Shown: positions 53,046-62,058, counted from the stretch's first letter. The stretch: 64,000 nt of DNA from Paenibacillus sp. (GCA_023512345.1 JAILZT010000003.1:62001-126000), one strand, 5' to 3'. Program-made: numbers and translations. Notes: generated by a model from the sequence alone, not told the origin.

Positions 53046-53300
53046 CAAACAATGAAACGTGCAGACGGGACCAGTAAGAATGTATCAAAGTCGCGACCAG
53101 AGAGTAAATTCCGATATGGCTGTGAGAATTTACCGCGATTTCGTTCCGAACCCTACCCCCGAACGGCCTGCCCCAAGCAGGACGGTCCCTCCCGTTATGA
53201 GGACTAGAGTCGGATGAACCTCATCAATGAAGGTGGTACCGCGGAAGTTAATCAAGCTTTCGTCCTTTGCTAAGTCTTAGGATGGGGCTTTTTTGTATTT
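53046..53300 (+). ncRNA. T-box riboswitch, proline specifier, before proBAC
   Basis: The T-box sequence AAGGTGGTACCGCGG lies at 53230-53244. Stem I begins near 53068, with AGAGAG and GCTGTGAGA motifs. The specifier loop reads GAAC-CCT-ACC (53148-53157), giving CCU, a proline codon; CCC by a one-base shift is also proline. A terminator stem (AAGCTTTCGTCCT with AGGATGGGGCTT) and T-run end the leader before proB. Uncharged tRNA-Pro would stabilise the antiterminator and turn on the operon. Confidence 0.9.
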
Positions 53301-53327
53301 TCATTAACATTGAGGAAGTGAAAGACA

Positions 53328-54431
53328 TTGACAACACGAATAGTGGTCAAAATCGGCAGCAGCTCACTTACAGGATCCGAAGGAGGCCTTAACCGCGAGG
53401 CTATCGCTTTTTTCGCAAATGAGATTGCCGAGCTTCAGCAAAGCGGCTGTGAAGTCCTGCTGGTCACCTCTGGAGCTGTTGCTGCTGGTTTTCGCAGTAT
53501 TGGCTATCCGACACGGCCTAAGCTGCTTCATGAGAAACAAGCTGCTGCTGCGGTCGGTCAGGCCCTGCTGATGCAGGCTTACCAAGAAGCTTTTACTTCG
53601 CATAATATTACTGCCGCGCAAATTTTATTGACCCGTACCGATTTTTGCAGCCGCCGTGCCATGAACAATGCAGTAATGACTGTAGAAGAGCTGCTTCGGC
53701 AAGGAGCGGTGCCTGTATTTAACGAAAACGACACGGTCTCAGTAGACGAGCTTAAATTCGGGGATAATGATACGCTTTCTGCATTGGTTGCCAACTTGCT
53801 GAAAGCCTCCGTGCTGCTCGTGCTTACCGACATGGATGGGTTATATAGCGGCGACCCACGTAAGCACCCCAATGCTGTCAGATATCAGAATGTCGAGGAG
53901 ATTACTCCTGAGATCTACGCCATTGCCGGCGGAGCAGGCTCCAGTGTCGGAACTGGCGGCATGCGCTCCAAAATCGATGCAGCCAAGATAGCTACCAGAG
54001 GCGGCGTACCCGTCTTTGTAGGAAAAGTCTCGGAAGCCGGTGATTTACGAATGGCCGTAGAAGGAACTGGAAGAGGAACTTATTTCGCCACTACCTCTTC
54101 TTCCTTGCCAGTTAAGAAGCAATGGCTGGGTTTTATGTCTACCCCACTAGGCTCCTTGTATGTAGATGCAGGTGCCGTAGAGGCATTGTTGAATGGTGGA
54201 CACAGTCTACTCCCGGTAGGAGTAAAACGGACCGAAGGCCACTTTCATGCCGGGGATGTAGTAGAAGTACTAGGGCCTGATTCCAGATTGCTTGGAAGAG
54301 GAATCGTGAACTACGATGATACCCAATTGCGAATTATTGAAGGATTACCAAGTCGCCAGATTGTCGATAAGCTTGGAGAGGTGCATAGGCTCGAAGTTAT
54401 TCATCGGGATGAATGGATCACATTGAGGTAG
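53328..54431 (+). CDS. proB: Glutamate 5-kinase
   Basis: First step of proline synthesis, phosphorylating glutamate with ATP. 367 residues: amino-acid-kinase domain (RIVVKIGSSSLTG, VLLVTSGAVAAGF, VFNENDTVSVDELKFGDNDTLSALVA, GTGGMRSKIDAA) and a C-terminal PUA domain (about 275-367, LPVGVKRTEGHFHAGDVV). The start is TTG at 53328, after GAGGAAGTG. The T-box leader directly precedes it. ProA follows after 41 bp. Confidence 0.95.
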   Translation: MTTRIVVKIGSSSLTGSEGGLNREAIAFFANEIAELQQSGCEVLLVTSGAVAAGFRSIGYPTRPKLLHEKQAAAAVGQALLMQAYQEAFTSHNITAAQILLTRTDFCSRRAMNNAVMTVEELLRQGAVPVFNENDTVSVDELKFGDNDTLSALVANLLKASVLLVLTDMDGLYSGDPRKHPNAVRYQNVEEITPEIYAIAGGAGSSVGTGGMRSKIDAAKIATRGGVPVFVGKVSEAGDLRMAVEGTGRGTYFATTSSSLPVKKQWLGFMSTPLGSLYVDAGAVEALLNGGHSLLPVGVKRTEGHFHAGDVVEVLGPDSRLLGRGIVNYDDTQLRIIEGLPSRQIVDKLGEVHRLEVIHRDEWITLR

Positions 54432-54472
54432 CAGCTATCGGATTTAAATATCAAGTTCAGGGGGGAATCGTC

Positions 54473-55720
54473 ATGAGTGAAGTGGTAACGAAAGCAACAT
54501 TGGCCAAGACAACCACAGGAGTACTTGCAGGGTTAACAACCGATCAGAAAAATGAGGCTCTACTGATCATGGCTGATGCATTACAACGTGAAGCATCTGC
54601 TATCATCGCAGCTAATGCGGAGGATTTGGAACGAGGCCGATTGGGTGGTACTCCTGAATCGATGTTGGACCGTCTAGCATTAACCAACAGCCGTATTGAC
54701 GATATTGCAGAAGGGCTACGGCAAATCACTGTACTTCCGGACCCTATTGGCGATCGTCTCGAGATGATTGAACGTCCAAACGGGCTTTCTATTGAAAAAG
54801 TACGTGTACCCCTCGGCGTCATTGGGATTATATACGAAGCCAGACCCAATGTAACTGTAGACGCTGCGGGCCTATGCCTCAAAACCGGTAACGCTGTTGT
54901 ATTGCGCGGTGGTTCTTCCGCAATATCCTCGAACCGTAAAATTGTTGAAGTGCTTCACGGAGCGCTCGCGAAGACAGCGATGCCCCAAGATGCACTCCAG
55001 CTCATCGAGGATACGGATCGCTCCTCCGTTGATGAAATGCTGAAGCTGAATGGTCTTCTGGATGTGATCATTCCACGGGGTGGAAGCTCATTAATCCAAA
55101 ATGTAGTGATGAATGCAACCGTACCTGTCATAGAGACAGGCGCTGGTATTTGCCATACTTATCTCGATTCCACTGCTGTTCCAGAGATGGCAGAGGCCAT
55201 TAGCCTTAATGCAAAAGCTCAGCGCCCATCTGTCTGCAACTCAATGGAGACTTTAATTGTCCATCGTGACTATGCGGGTGCGAACCTACTGGCCCTTGCA
55301 GATATTTTTCGAACTGCAAATGTAGAGCTGCGCGGCTGTCCGGAGACTTTGTCACTAATCCCATGGGCGATACCTGCCACTCCTGAAGATTATGCTACGG
55401 AATATAATGATTATATTCTTAATCTCAAAATTGTCGGTGATATAGATGAAGCCCTTCAGCATATCGCCAAGTATGGAACAAAGCACTCCGAATGTATCGT
55501 AACAGAGGATACGGACGCTGCTGTACGTTTTTTGCAGGAAGTTGATGCCGCTGCCGTTTATCACAATGCTTCTACCCGCTTCACAGACGGCTTTGAATTC
55601 GGATTTGGAGCCGAAATTGGGATTAGCACACAAAAACTCCACGCCCGTGGACCTATGGGACTGCCTGCACTTACTTCTACCAAATATAAGATTTATGGCC
55701 ACGGACAAATTCGAGGCTAG
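54473..55720 (+). CDS. proA: Gamma-glutamyl phosphate reductase
   Basis: Second step of proline synthesis, reducing gamma-glutamyl phosphate with NADPH. 415 residues from ATG 54473 (MSEVVTKATLAKTTTGVLAGL) with GGGGG upstream; the frame runs back to 54413, overlapping proB, but that start has no SD. LGVIGIIYEARPNVTVDAAGLCLKTGNAVVLRGG and the catalytic Cys in QRPSVCNSMETLIVH are visible. The end EIGISTQKLHARGPMGLPALTSTKY is typical. Confidence 0.95.
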   Translation: MSEVVTKATLAKTTTGVLAGLTTDQKNEALLIMADALQREASAIIAANAEDLERGRLGGTPESMLDRLALTNSRIDDIAEGLRQITVLPDPIGDRLEMIERPNGLSIEKVRVPLGVIGIIYEARPNVTVDAAGLCLKTGNAVVLRGGSSAISSNRKIVEVLHGALAKTAMPQDALQLIEDTDRSSVDEMLKLNGLLDVIIPRGGSSLIQNVVMNATVPVIETGAGICHTYLDSTAVPEMAEAISLNAKAQRPSVCNSMETLIVHRDYAGANLLALADIFRTANVELRGCPETLSLIPWAIPATPEDYATEYNDYILNLKIVGDIDEALQHIAKYGTKHSECIVTEDTDAAVRFLQEVDAAAVYHNASTRFTDGFEFGFGAEIGISTQKLHARGPMGLPALTSTKYKIYGHGQIRG

Positions 55721-55748
55721 AATTCAACCCTAGGGAGGGCTTTTATCA

Positions 55749-56615
55749 ATGTGCCAACAACCTTCTATTCCCCTCATTACTGAAACCATTGTTTTTTATG
55801 GAGCAGGATCTATGGCAGAAGCAATCGTACGGGGATTGATTGCCCGCTCAGTCGTTCCCTCTGACAAAATTGTAGTCCTAAATCGCAGCAGCAATGACAG
55901 ATTAGCTGAGCTTCGTGCGCGTTATGGTGTACTGGCCAGTAACGAACCCGAGCAGAGAATGGAATACTTACGTTCTGCACCTGTGATTGTCTTGGCTATG
56001 AAGCCAAAAGATGCTGCCCAAGCTATACGGGCCTTGGGTCCGCTGCTCTCTCCAGAACAGCTTGTTATTTCCGTTATTGCAGGACTTACTATCCGCACCA
56101 TCCAAGGACTGCTCGGAAGCTTGCAGCCCGTTGTCCGCACGATGCCGAACACTTCCAGCTCTATTGGACTTGGTGCTACAGGGATTTCTTTCTCCAAAGA
56201 AGTAAATGAGAAGAGCCGCCGTCTGGCTCTGAATATGTTTGAGGCCGTAGGTATAACCTCTGTTATTGAAGAAGAGCGCATGGAGACTTTAACTGGGATT
56301 TCCGGAAGCGGCCCAGCTTATATCTATTACATGATGGAAGCCATGATCGCCGCCGGAATTCGGGGTGGACTGTCTGCAGAACAAAGCGGAGAGTTAACCG
56401 TACAGACTGTGCTTGGTGCTGCTCGGATGGTTCAGCAGACCGGTGAAGAACCTGCATCACTACGCAAGAAGGTTACCTCTCCTAACGGGTCTACCCAAGC
56501 TGCACTTGAGACGCTAGATAAAGGCGACTTTTTTGAAACGGTAATCGCTGCCGTCAACCGCTGTGCAGAACGGTCCCGCGAGATGGGCGTTGCCTTAGAG
56601 AAAGAACTTATTTAA
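55749..56615 (+). CDS. proC: Pyrroline-5-carboxylate reductase
   Basis: Last step of proline synthesis. 288 residues. Rossmann start IVFYGAGSMAEAIVRGLI, then VIVLAMKPKDAAQAIRAL, RTMPNTSSSIGLGATGI and LTGISGSGPAYIYYMMEAM, with the C-terminal VTSPNGSTQAALETLDKGDF. AGGGAGGG precedes the ATG, 28 bp after proA. proBAC is complete in one T-box-controlled operon and ends in a strong terminator. Confidence 0.95.
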   Translation: MCQQPSIPLITETIVFYGAGSMAEAIVRGLIARSVVPSDKIVVLNRSSNDRLAELRARYGVLASNEPEQRMEYLRSAPVIVLAMKPKDAAQAIRALGPLLSPEQLVISVIAGLTIRTIQGLLGSLQPVVRTMPNTSSSIGLGATGISFSKEVNEKSRRLALNMFEAVGITSVIEEERMETLTGISGSGPAYIYYMMEAMIAAGIRGGLSAEQSGELTVQTVLGAARMVQQTGEEPASLRKKVTSPNGSTQAALETLDKGDFFETVIAAVNRCAERSREMGVALEKELI

Positions 56616-56656
56616 TTCCAAGAAGAAACGGCTTTACGGTCCTCAATGGGGACAAC

Positions 56657-56698
56657 AAACTAGTCAGTCTCCGCGTGAATGGGGACTGACTAGTTTTT
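56657..56698 (+). terminator. Rho-independent terminator of proBAC
   Basis: AAACTAGTCAGTC and GACTGACTAGTTT are perfect complements, followed by TTTTTG; it can also serve the convergent gene at 56724. Confidence 0.88.
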
Positions 56699-56723
56699 GT
56701 TATTGATATAATTATCATCATCC

Positions 56724-57809
56724 TCAAATCTTTGGATTATATTCGCCGCTAAAATGAAATTGGTAGCCATTATCGATACGGATATAGCCAAGGATGCAAA
56801 ACGATCTATCTCTGTAGAAAACACTGGAGTAATTTTGATTATCTCTATTACCCTCTGCAACTAATATTTCATTGTCTTCAGATGCTAAAACAATACCTAT
56901 ATGATCGTGAGGATCATCCGTTAGCAATTTTTCGTAAATTACGATATCGCCGCGTTGAGGCGTAAACCCGTTTTGCCCATCAAAATAAAAAAATCCGGTT
57001 TCAGGTAACTGAGCCCACTCTAACCAAGCCCCTACACCAGCCAATCGATAGATACCATTCGGGTATCGGATCGGTATTTGAAATCCAACCTGGATACAAC
57101 AGTAATATACGAATGCAGCGCACCATTTGTTCTGCAACACTATATAAATACTTTGATCAGGCCAATATTTACAGATTTCTCGATATCTTTCATCTCCCGG
57201 TACTCCAATAATGTTCTCCCGAGCTAGAGCTTCCGCAAGATCAGCCAACTTGCTGCGTCTATCCGTATTCTGGAGAATCACGTTCTTTTCACTGTTATGT
57301 ACCTCGTCCGAAAAATCTTCTGGAATCGCCAATTCACGAAATACATTCCGAAGTCTACTGACATCCTGCTGCGATAAGACGCGGTTCCTATTTTGAAAGT
57401 GCAACTGTAGTAGATAAGCATCCTTAAGAATTTCTTCATATGGACCATGAACAGTGCCTCTGTCCTCTTGATAGAAGATTGCTTTTAAGATTGTCACTAG
57501 CTCTTCATTGGTAAAAATATTCATATCCCTTAATAGAGGTCTTACGGTCTCGGCACTGTTGGGTCCAGAAAACTCATTGATTCCTGTTTTATAGAAATAA
57601 TAATCATGTAGTAATCCTATGATTGCTGCCAATTCCTGATCTTGTCCTCTTTTCGTCGCTAACAATGAAGTAAAGGTCGACACCCCATACAGCTGAACAC
57701 ACGCTTCTTGTCTATTAAGTATGCTATCCATTGACACGATCATTTCTTCAACAAGTATACGAACACTATCAAGTCGCTTATTAACTTTTGTATCCACTCG
57801 TTCACTCAC
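56724..57809 (-). CDS. HD-like domain fused to a CHAP amidase/peptidase domain
   Basis: 361 residues in two parts. N-terminal HD-like domain: YGVSTFTSLLATKRGQDQELAAIIGLLHDYYFYKTG keeps the HD pair (68-69), but the first His is Tyr-like (Y41) and the late Asp reads DAY at 130-132, so it may be inactive. C-terminal CHAP domain from about 195: KWCAAFVYYCC with Cys230, GDIVIYE, DDPHDHIGIVLAS with His303, and AEGN with Glu319/Asn321. No signal peptide or membrane segment is seen, which is odd for a wall hydrolase. GTG at 57809 has GGGGGG eight bases upstream. Confidence 0.75.
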   Translation of the reverse strand: MSERVDTKVNKRLDSVRILVEEMIVSMDSILNRQEACVQLYGVSTFTSLLATKRGQDQELAAIIGLLHDYYFYKTGINEFSGPNSAETVRPLLRDMNIFTNEELVTILKAIFYQEDRGTVHGPYEEILKDAYLLQLHFQNRNRVLSQQDVSRLRNVFRELAIPEDFSDEVHNSEKNVILQNTDRRSKLADLAEALARENIIGVPGDERYREICKYWPDQSIYIVLQNKWCAAFVYYCCIQVGFQIPIRYPNGIYRLAGVGAWLEWAQLPETGFFYFDGQNGFTPQRGDIVIYEKLLTDDPHDHIGIVLASEDNEILVAEGNRDNQNYSSVFYRDRSFCILGYIRIDNGYQFHFSGEYNPKI

Positions 57810-57856
57810 TGTTTATTCCCCCCTCTTTAAATTCTTCAAGTTATTTTCGAGCTACC

Positions 57857-57935
57857 TATCGCATTAGTTCAATAAAGCAACGGCAGTCTAGGACTTTATT
57901 CTATCGTCCAAGTCTGCCGTTTAATATTGTATACA
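57857..57935. repeat. Family B repeat, inverse orientation
   Basis: Box CTATCGCATTAGTTCAATAA, hairpin CGGCAG...CTGCCG (57881-57919) whose interior is nearly the complement of the 25-base segment at 11508-11532 (two mismatches). It is the only copy seen outside 11.4-26.4 kb. Confidence 0.65.
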
Positions 57936-57951
57936 ATTGTCTCTGATGGTA

Positions 57952-58968
57952 CTATTCCCTATTTATAATTACCGTCGTATGCTTCAGCATACGATTCAGG
58001 AGATTTCGCCGCCCCGTTTGTAAATCAGAGACGCTCGTATTTAACGCATCACGGATGGGGATGACCTCTGTAATTTTGCTACCGCTTGTCATTCTTCGAT
58101 CTACGTAAGTCGGGATGTAATCAATGTTAGTTATACTCGTGTTTCCTTTTTGATCCTTTTTAATTTTAAGAGTAAGGATGATTCCGCTTTGTGTATAAGG
58201 ATTATTCTTTAGTTTTGTCGAAACAAAATTACCCAAAGAATAAATAACGAATTGTTTCTTTCCCCGGACCGCTAACGGTTGAAGAACATGCGGGTGAGAT
58301 CCCAGTATGATGTTGGCGCCATTTTTAAAAAAGAGGTTTACCAGCTGCTTTTGCCTCTTGTTTGGAGTGTACCGATATTCGTTTCCGAAATGCATATAAA
58401 GCAAAACCAGATCGACTTTCTTTTTTAAATCTCGAATCTCTCTAATGACTTTGTCAGTTTCTATCCGATTTACCAGCCATGGCCGACTCGCCGGTACTGG
58501 AATCCTGTTGGTTCCTGACGTGTAGGAGAGGATTCCGATCATAATCCCTTTTACGTTTTTGATCAGAGCTTTATTGGATTCTTGTAATGACTTAGATGTA
58601 CCGGTGTGGTTGATTCCATTGCGGTCCAGTACTCGTAACGTCCGAATCAGACCCGGGGCACCATAATCCATGCAGTGATTGTTCGCTGTTACTAATACAT
58701 CGAATCCCGCTTTCTTAAGTGCCGGGGCCAGTTCGTCTGGGCACTTGAATATCGGACCGCCAGATCGTAGACTTTTCCGGCATTCTCGCCCGCTTCCGGC
58801 AAAGGTGGTTTCGAGATTTCCGATCGTCAAATCCGCCTGCTTCAGATAAGGAGCCACTCTCGCGAACAGGGTTTCGAAAGAATAGGTTCCGTCTGGCTGT
58901 TTAGCATCCGAAATAATATAACGCTTGACCATAAGGTCTCCCACAGCAGCTATTTGTATTTCCGTCAT
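57952..58968 (-). CDS. CapA-family metallophosphatase-like protein
   Basis: About 338 residues from ATG 58968 (MTEIQIAAVGDLMV, SD GGTGG). CapA/PgsA motifs: AAVGDLM, DLTIGNLETTFAG, VLVTANNHCMDYG, LLYMHFGNEY, IILGSHPHVLQPL and SLGNF, which line the calcineurin-like fold. CapA proteins act in poly-gamma-glutamate capsule anchoring or synthesis, but this copy lacks the usual N-terminal membrane anchor and no capBC is nearby, so its role is uncertain. Confidence 0.88.
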   Translation of the reverse strand: MTEIQIAAVGDLMVKRYIISDAKQPDGTYSFETLFARVAPYLKQADLTIGNLETTFAGSGRECRKSLRSGGPIFKCPDELAPALKKAGFDVLVTANNHCMDYGAPGLIRTLRVLDRNGINHTGTSKSLQESNKALIKNVKGIMIGILSYTSGTNRIPVPASRPWLVNRIETDKVIREIRDLKKKVDLVLLYMHFGNEYRYTPNKRQKQLVNLFFKNGANIILGSHPHVLQPLAVRGKKQFVIYSLGNFVSTKLKNNPYTQSGIILTLKIKKDQKGNTSITNIDYIPTYVDRRMTSGSKITEVIPIRDALNTSVSDLQTGRRNLLNRMLKHTTVIINRE

Positions 58969-59022
58969 CGTTATCCACCTTTTTGTCATTTTCATTAGAA
59001 TATGGCAGAAAGATGTTAAGGG

Positions 59023-59745
59023 TTATTCTTCAACCACGTTCCCACTATTATCGCGCACCACTACCTTAAGTTCAGCAGGGCCAGCAACCGTCACGTTAAT
59101 CCCATATCTAGTGTTCTCAAGAGAACTCCTCGAGGTATCACCCAGTAGAATATACAGCGTATCACCAGCTACCTTGGTACGAAGCAATTGATCCTCATCC
59201 GCTGCTCCCAAGCGCCCCTCGTTAGACCGATAAGTACCAAAGACATTCAGGTCTGTTCCCCCTGTCTTATCCACCGTGACTCCATAAGGATTCTCACCCT
59301 GTACAATAACCTGCTTCACTCCCTGAGGGACAGGACCGCTCCATTCGGGAAGTGCGTAATTTTGTTCAACTGAAGATACCATTTGTCGTATTTCTTGGGT
59401 AAGCCCAAGGGAACTAAGCCCGGCAAAAATCAGACAGCACAGCGACAAAAAGCCAACGAAAAAGATACTGAGCACATCATAATACATTTTTCCTTTTCCC
59501 TTAAACCATAACGTATAGGTTACAACCTCTAATCCTAAAAAGATAAAAATTACCGGCCACCAGGCCAGAGCCGTTTCAAATACATCGGCGCCCTTCCATT
59601 GGGAGGCCATAATAAGCGCACCCAGGAACAGGAGACTTAGACCCATGGATAAGGTGCCTACACGCCAATGCCTGGAAGTTCCCGATTTAGAAACGGCTGC
59701 TCCACCAGTGATCACTGCTGGTTGTACTTCTATTGAATTCGTCAT
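59023..59745 (-). CDS. Membrane protein of the ECF operon, unknown
   Basis: 240 residues, unrecognised. Hydrophobic segments at about 30-50, 58-78 and 88-110, then an extracytoplasmic C-terminal part of about 130 residues with beta-type sequence (GVKQVIVQGENPYGVTVDK). The start ATG overlaps the previous stop by one base (TAATG), so it is translationally coupled. The layout recalls LiaF-type toast-rack proteins, but I cannot confirm this. Last gene of the sigma-factor operon. Confidence 0.75.
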   Translation of the reverse strand: MTNSIEVQPAVITGGAAVSKSGTSRHWRVGTLSMGLSLLFLGALIMASQWKGADVFETALAWWPVIFIFLGLEVVTYTLWFKGKGKMYYDVLSIFFVGFLSLCCLIFAGLSSLGLTQEIRQMVSSVEQNYALPEWSGPVPQGVKQVIVQGENPYGVTVDKTGGTDLNVFGTYRSNEGRLGAADEDQLLRTKVAGDTLYILLGDTSRSSLENTRYGINVTVAGPAELKVVVRDNSGNVVEE

Positions 59746-60851
59746 TATTTAGCACCCGTTTCTTTTTTGGCTGTTGTATTTTTACTACCCGCTAACAGCT
59801 TCACTCCGCCGCCAATAAGCAACACTGATACGATGACCGTCTTGAGATACGTACTAAACCTATATTCCAGACGCCATTCCGGAAAACGCACATCCAAAGC
59901 TGGAACCGCTACGTTTGCCAAGATGTAGTACAGACCAAGAGCCAGCAGCACCGCACCCAACCAGCCCTGATGATTCATAAAGCCTTCGATTACAGGTTTA
60001 TCCTGTAAGGGCTCCCGACCGTAACGGCTCACGAGCTGCAGACCATCAAATAAGCTGTAAAACCATATCACTGGAATCAAAAAGAAAAGCACTGATAGAC
60101 GAAGTAGATCCATTACATAAATACTGCCGAGGAAAAGCAGCATGAGCTGAAGTCCTCTTTTCTGCAATCCGAGATACATTTGCCCAGCACCAGGAAAAGC
60201 AGACAGAAGCGTAGCCAGCACTTTACTGCGACGTCCATCCTCACGGCCAGCCTCTAAATCATCGAACACAGTCCGATCCACCAATTCTTCACCACCCAGC
60301 TTGCGATGTATATGCTGAACCGCATCGAACATGCTGTACAACCAAATTACAGGGAGAACTCCGAACAGCAGCAGAAAGGCCGAACTGGATGTAACACCTG
60401 TCAGAAAAAGCATCACCGTCATATATCCAAAAAAGGAGATTAGAAAGGATAATCCGCGCTGCATAAGTCCCATATGAAAATGACCTAGCCCAGGGATAAA
60501 AGACAGCAAAATCACGTGGAATCTTTCACTTTCTTCGCTTCGTACAGGGATTAAAGGTTGTGTCTGCGTCCAATCCTCGCTTGGAGCTCCTACAGTATAG
60601 TTAGGTGATCTCAATAAGACGATTATTAGGTGCAGCATACTTAAACACCACATCAGAAAAAAACCGATCAGCCCGATCCCAACAAATTCATCATCACCGG
60701 AGGCCAAAGCAGCTAGAAAGGACATAAACAATCCCCCGAAGCTGATTAAGAAATAAGCAGCTCCGAGGATTCTTTTGCCAATATAAAAATGTCCTGCTCC
60801 CGGTATTATATTTAGAAAAAACGCACGTAATTTATTGAACTGAACTTGCAT
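59745..60851 (-). CDS. Multi-spanning membrane protein with three TM2-like repeats
   Basis: About 368 residues. Three similar hydrophobic modules each open with a glycine motif: IIPGAGHFYIGKR (about 14), FIPGLGHFHMGLMQRG (about 127), AFPGAGQMYLGLQKRG (about 222), each like the TM2 domain start, followed by paired membrane segments. A fourth membrane pair ends the protein. ATG 60851 has GGAG eight bases upstream; an in-frame ATG at 60869 overlaps the anti-sigma stop. Function unknown. Confidence 0.78.
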   Translation of the reverse strand: MQVQFNKLRAFFLNIIPGAGHFYIGKRILGAAYFLISFGGLFMSFLAALASGDDEFVGIGLIGFFLMWCLSMLHLIIVLLRSPNYTVGAPSEDWTQTQPLIPVRSEESERFHVILLSFIPGLGHFHMGLMQRGLSFLISFFGYMTVMLFLTGVTSSSAFLLLFGVLPVIWLYSMFDAVQHIHRKLGGEELVDRTVFDDLEAGREDGRRSKVLATLLSAFPGAGQMYLGLQKRGLQLMLLFLGSIYVMDLLRLSVLFFLIPVIWFYSLFDGLQLVSRYGREPLQDKPVIEGFMNHQGWLGAVLLALGLYYILANVAVPALDVRFPEWRLEYRFSTYLKTVIVSVLLIGGGVKLLAGSKNTTAKKETGAK

Positions 60852-60865
60852 TCTTATCTCTCCTC

Positions 60866-61333
60866 TCATTTGTTACCGTCTGACATAAACTGGTCCAACC
60901 ATCCGCTGGTGGCCTGCATCATTTGCTCACTATATGAAAGGCCTTTTGCATCTTCAGGTACAACTACATCCATATTCCCCGTCATTAGCCTGTCAAAGAC
61001 TCCAGAGGACATAAACAGCAGTGTTAATGAGGCTGCAATAACATAGTGGAAAAGGGTCCGCTCATACCAGCGGGTTCGACTTGGTTTGTGTATTCTCGGA
61101 ATGTTATCTATTCCTGCAGCTGTCATAACTCTATTTACAAAAGCTCCCTGGTTCATCAATTCAGGAAGTTCATCCTGCATTTCATCCAGTGCTTCCATAT
61201 ATAAAGAAAAAGCTTCCTCATCTTCGAGGAGTACTTCTTCCCATTTCCCTCTTTCATCAGGGGTGCTTTGGCCCGCAAGGTACTCTTTAAGCCCATTTTT
61301 ATCCAAGAAGTTACTACTCTCTTTCACAGCCAT
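60866..61333 (-). CDS. Anti-sigma factor (membrane anchored)
   Basis: About 155 residues. N-terminal 70 residues are an acidic helical ASD-like region (LKEYLAGQSTPDERGKWEEVLLEDEEAFSLYMEAL); a single membrane segment near 103-120 (LFHYVIAASLTLLFMSSGVF) follows; the short C-terminus is outside. The frame begins one step earlier at TTG 61348. ATG 61333 follows a GGAGGAGG run and overlaps the sigma stop by 10 bp; GTG 61327 is an alternative. It likely holds the sigma factor at the membrane. Confidence 0.82.
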   Translation of the reverse strand: MAVKESSNFLDKNGLKEYLAGQSTPDERGKWEEVLLEDEEAFSLYMEALDEMQDELPELMNQGAFVNRVMTAAGIDNIPRIHKPSRTRWYERTLFHYVIAASLTLLFMSSGVFDRLMTGNMDVVVPEDAKGLSYSEQMMQATSGWLDQFMSDGNK

Positions 61334-61872
61334 TCCTCCTCCTTCCAATGGGTCCGAATCCAGTGCCTGGCCCTGTACAATCTAGATTCAACCGTTTTCG
61401 GGGTAATCCCATGCTCTGCAGCAATTTGCTCGTAATTTTTATGATCCAGATAAAAAGCAACGACCACGTCGCGATGAACGGAGGGCAAACTCTGTATTTC
61501 ATTCCATAAACGGTCCTTCCGTTCCCTCCGGATCACTCCTTTTAACACATCTTCATCTAACGATGGAGTGACGCTGAGAACTTTATCATAATCAACCGAC
61601 TGTTCCTTTAATCGTTCACGCCTTCGATTGGCATCAATAGCTTTATGTAGGGCAATCCGAGTTATCCACGTCTTGAGTCCTTGATGACGGTATTCGGGGA
61701 GAGATTTATAGATCTGTAAAAAGCTTTCCTGAGCCGCATCCTCAGCTTCTTTGGCATCTCTCAGTACCGAGTTTGCCACTTTATACACATGTTGACTGTA
61801 TCTTTCAACGAACTGCTGGAACGAATGATCGTCTCCGTTGCAGATTTCTCTGATTAAGCTCTCATCCTCAAT
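61324..61872 (-). CDS. ECF RNA polymerase sigma factor, probable AUU start
   Basis: About 183 residues. Region 2: ICNGDDHSFQQFVERYSQHVYKVANSVLRDAKEAEDAAQESFLQIYKSLPEY; region 4: SLPSVHRDVVVAFYLDHKNYEQIAAEHGITPKTVESRLYRARHWIR. The ATG/GTG/TTG-bounded frame begins at GTG 61788, inside region 2, which would delete its first helix. Extending in frame yields IEDESLIREICNGDD with normal region 2, but no ATG, GTG or TTG exists upstream. GGAGGGG lies seven bases before ATT at 61872 (preceded by ATC), so AUU or AUC initiation is likely. It is followed by its anti-sigma gene. Confidence 0.85.
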   Translation of the reverse strand: MEDESLIREICNGDDHSFQQFVERYSQHVYKVANSVLRDAKEAEDAAQESFLQIYKSLPEYRHQGLKTWITRIALHKAIDANRRRERLKEQSVDYDKVLSVTPSLDEDVLKGVIRRERKDRLWNEIQSLPSVHRDVVVAFYLDHKNYEQIAAEHGITPKTVESRLYRARHWIRTHWKEEEWL

Positions 61873-61972
61873 GATGTCTCCCCTCCTTCCCCTAGCAATA
61901 GACGTACGTAAATAGTCTAAACCCTGCTCATTTATAAAAGAATTTTTAATGGAATGGTAAGTTTATATAAAA

Positions 61973-62013
61973 AACCGTGCTGTTAAGGGCTTAAAAGTCC
62001 TCACAACACGGTT
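61973..62013 (-). terminator. Terminator after dnaD
   Basis: On the minus strand AACCGTG pairs with CACGGTT, with a longer interrupted stem inside, followed by T-rich sequence. It separates asnS-dnaD from the sigma operon. Confidence 0.75.
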
Positions 62014-62058
62014 CTATATTCATTCAAGCTATTATGTGTAATTTGCAGATGAATCTGA

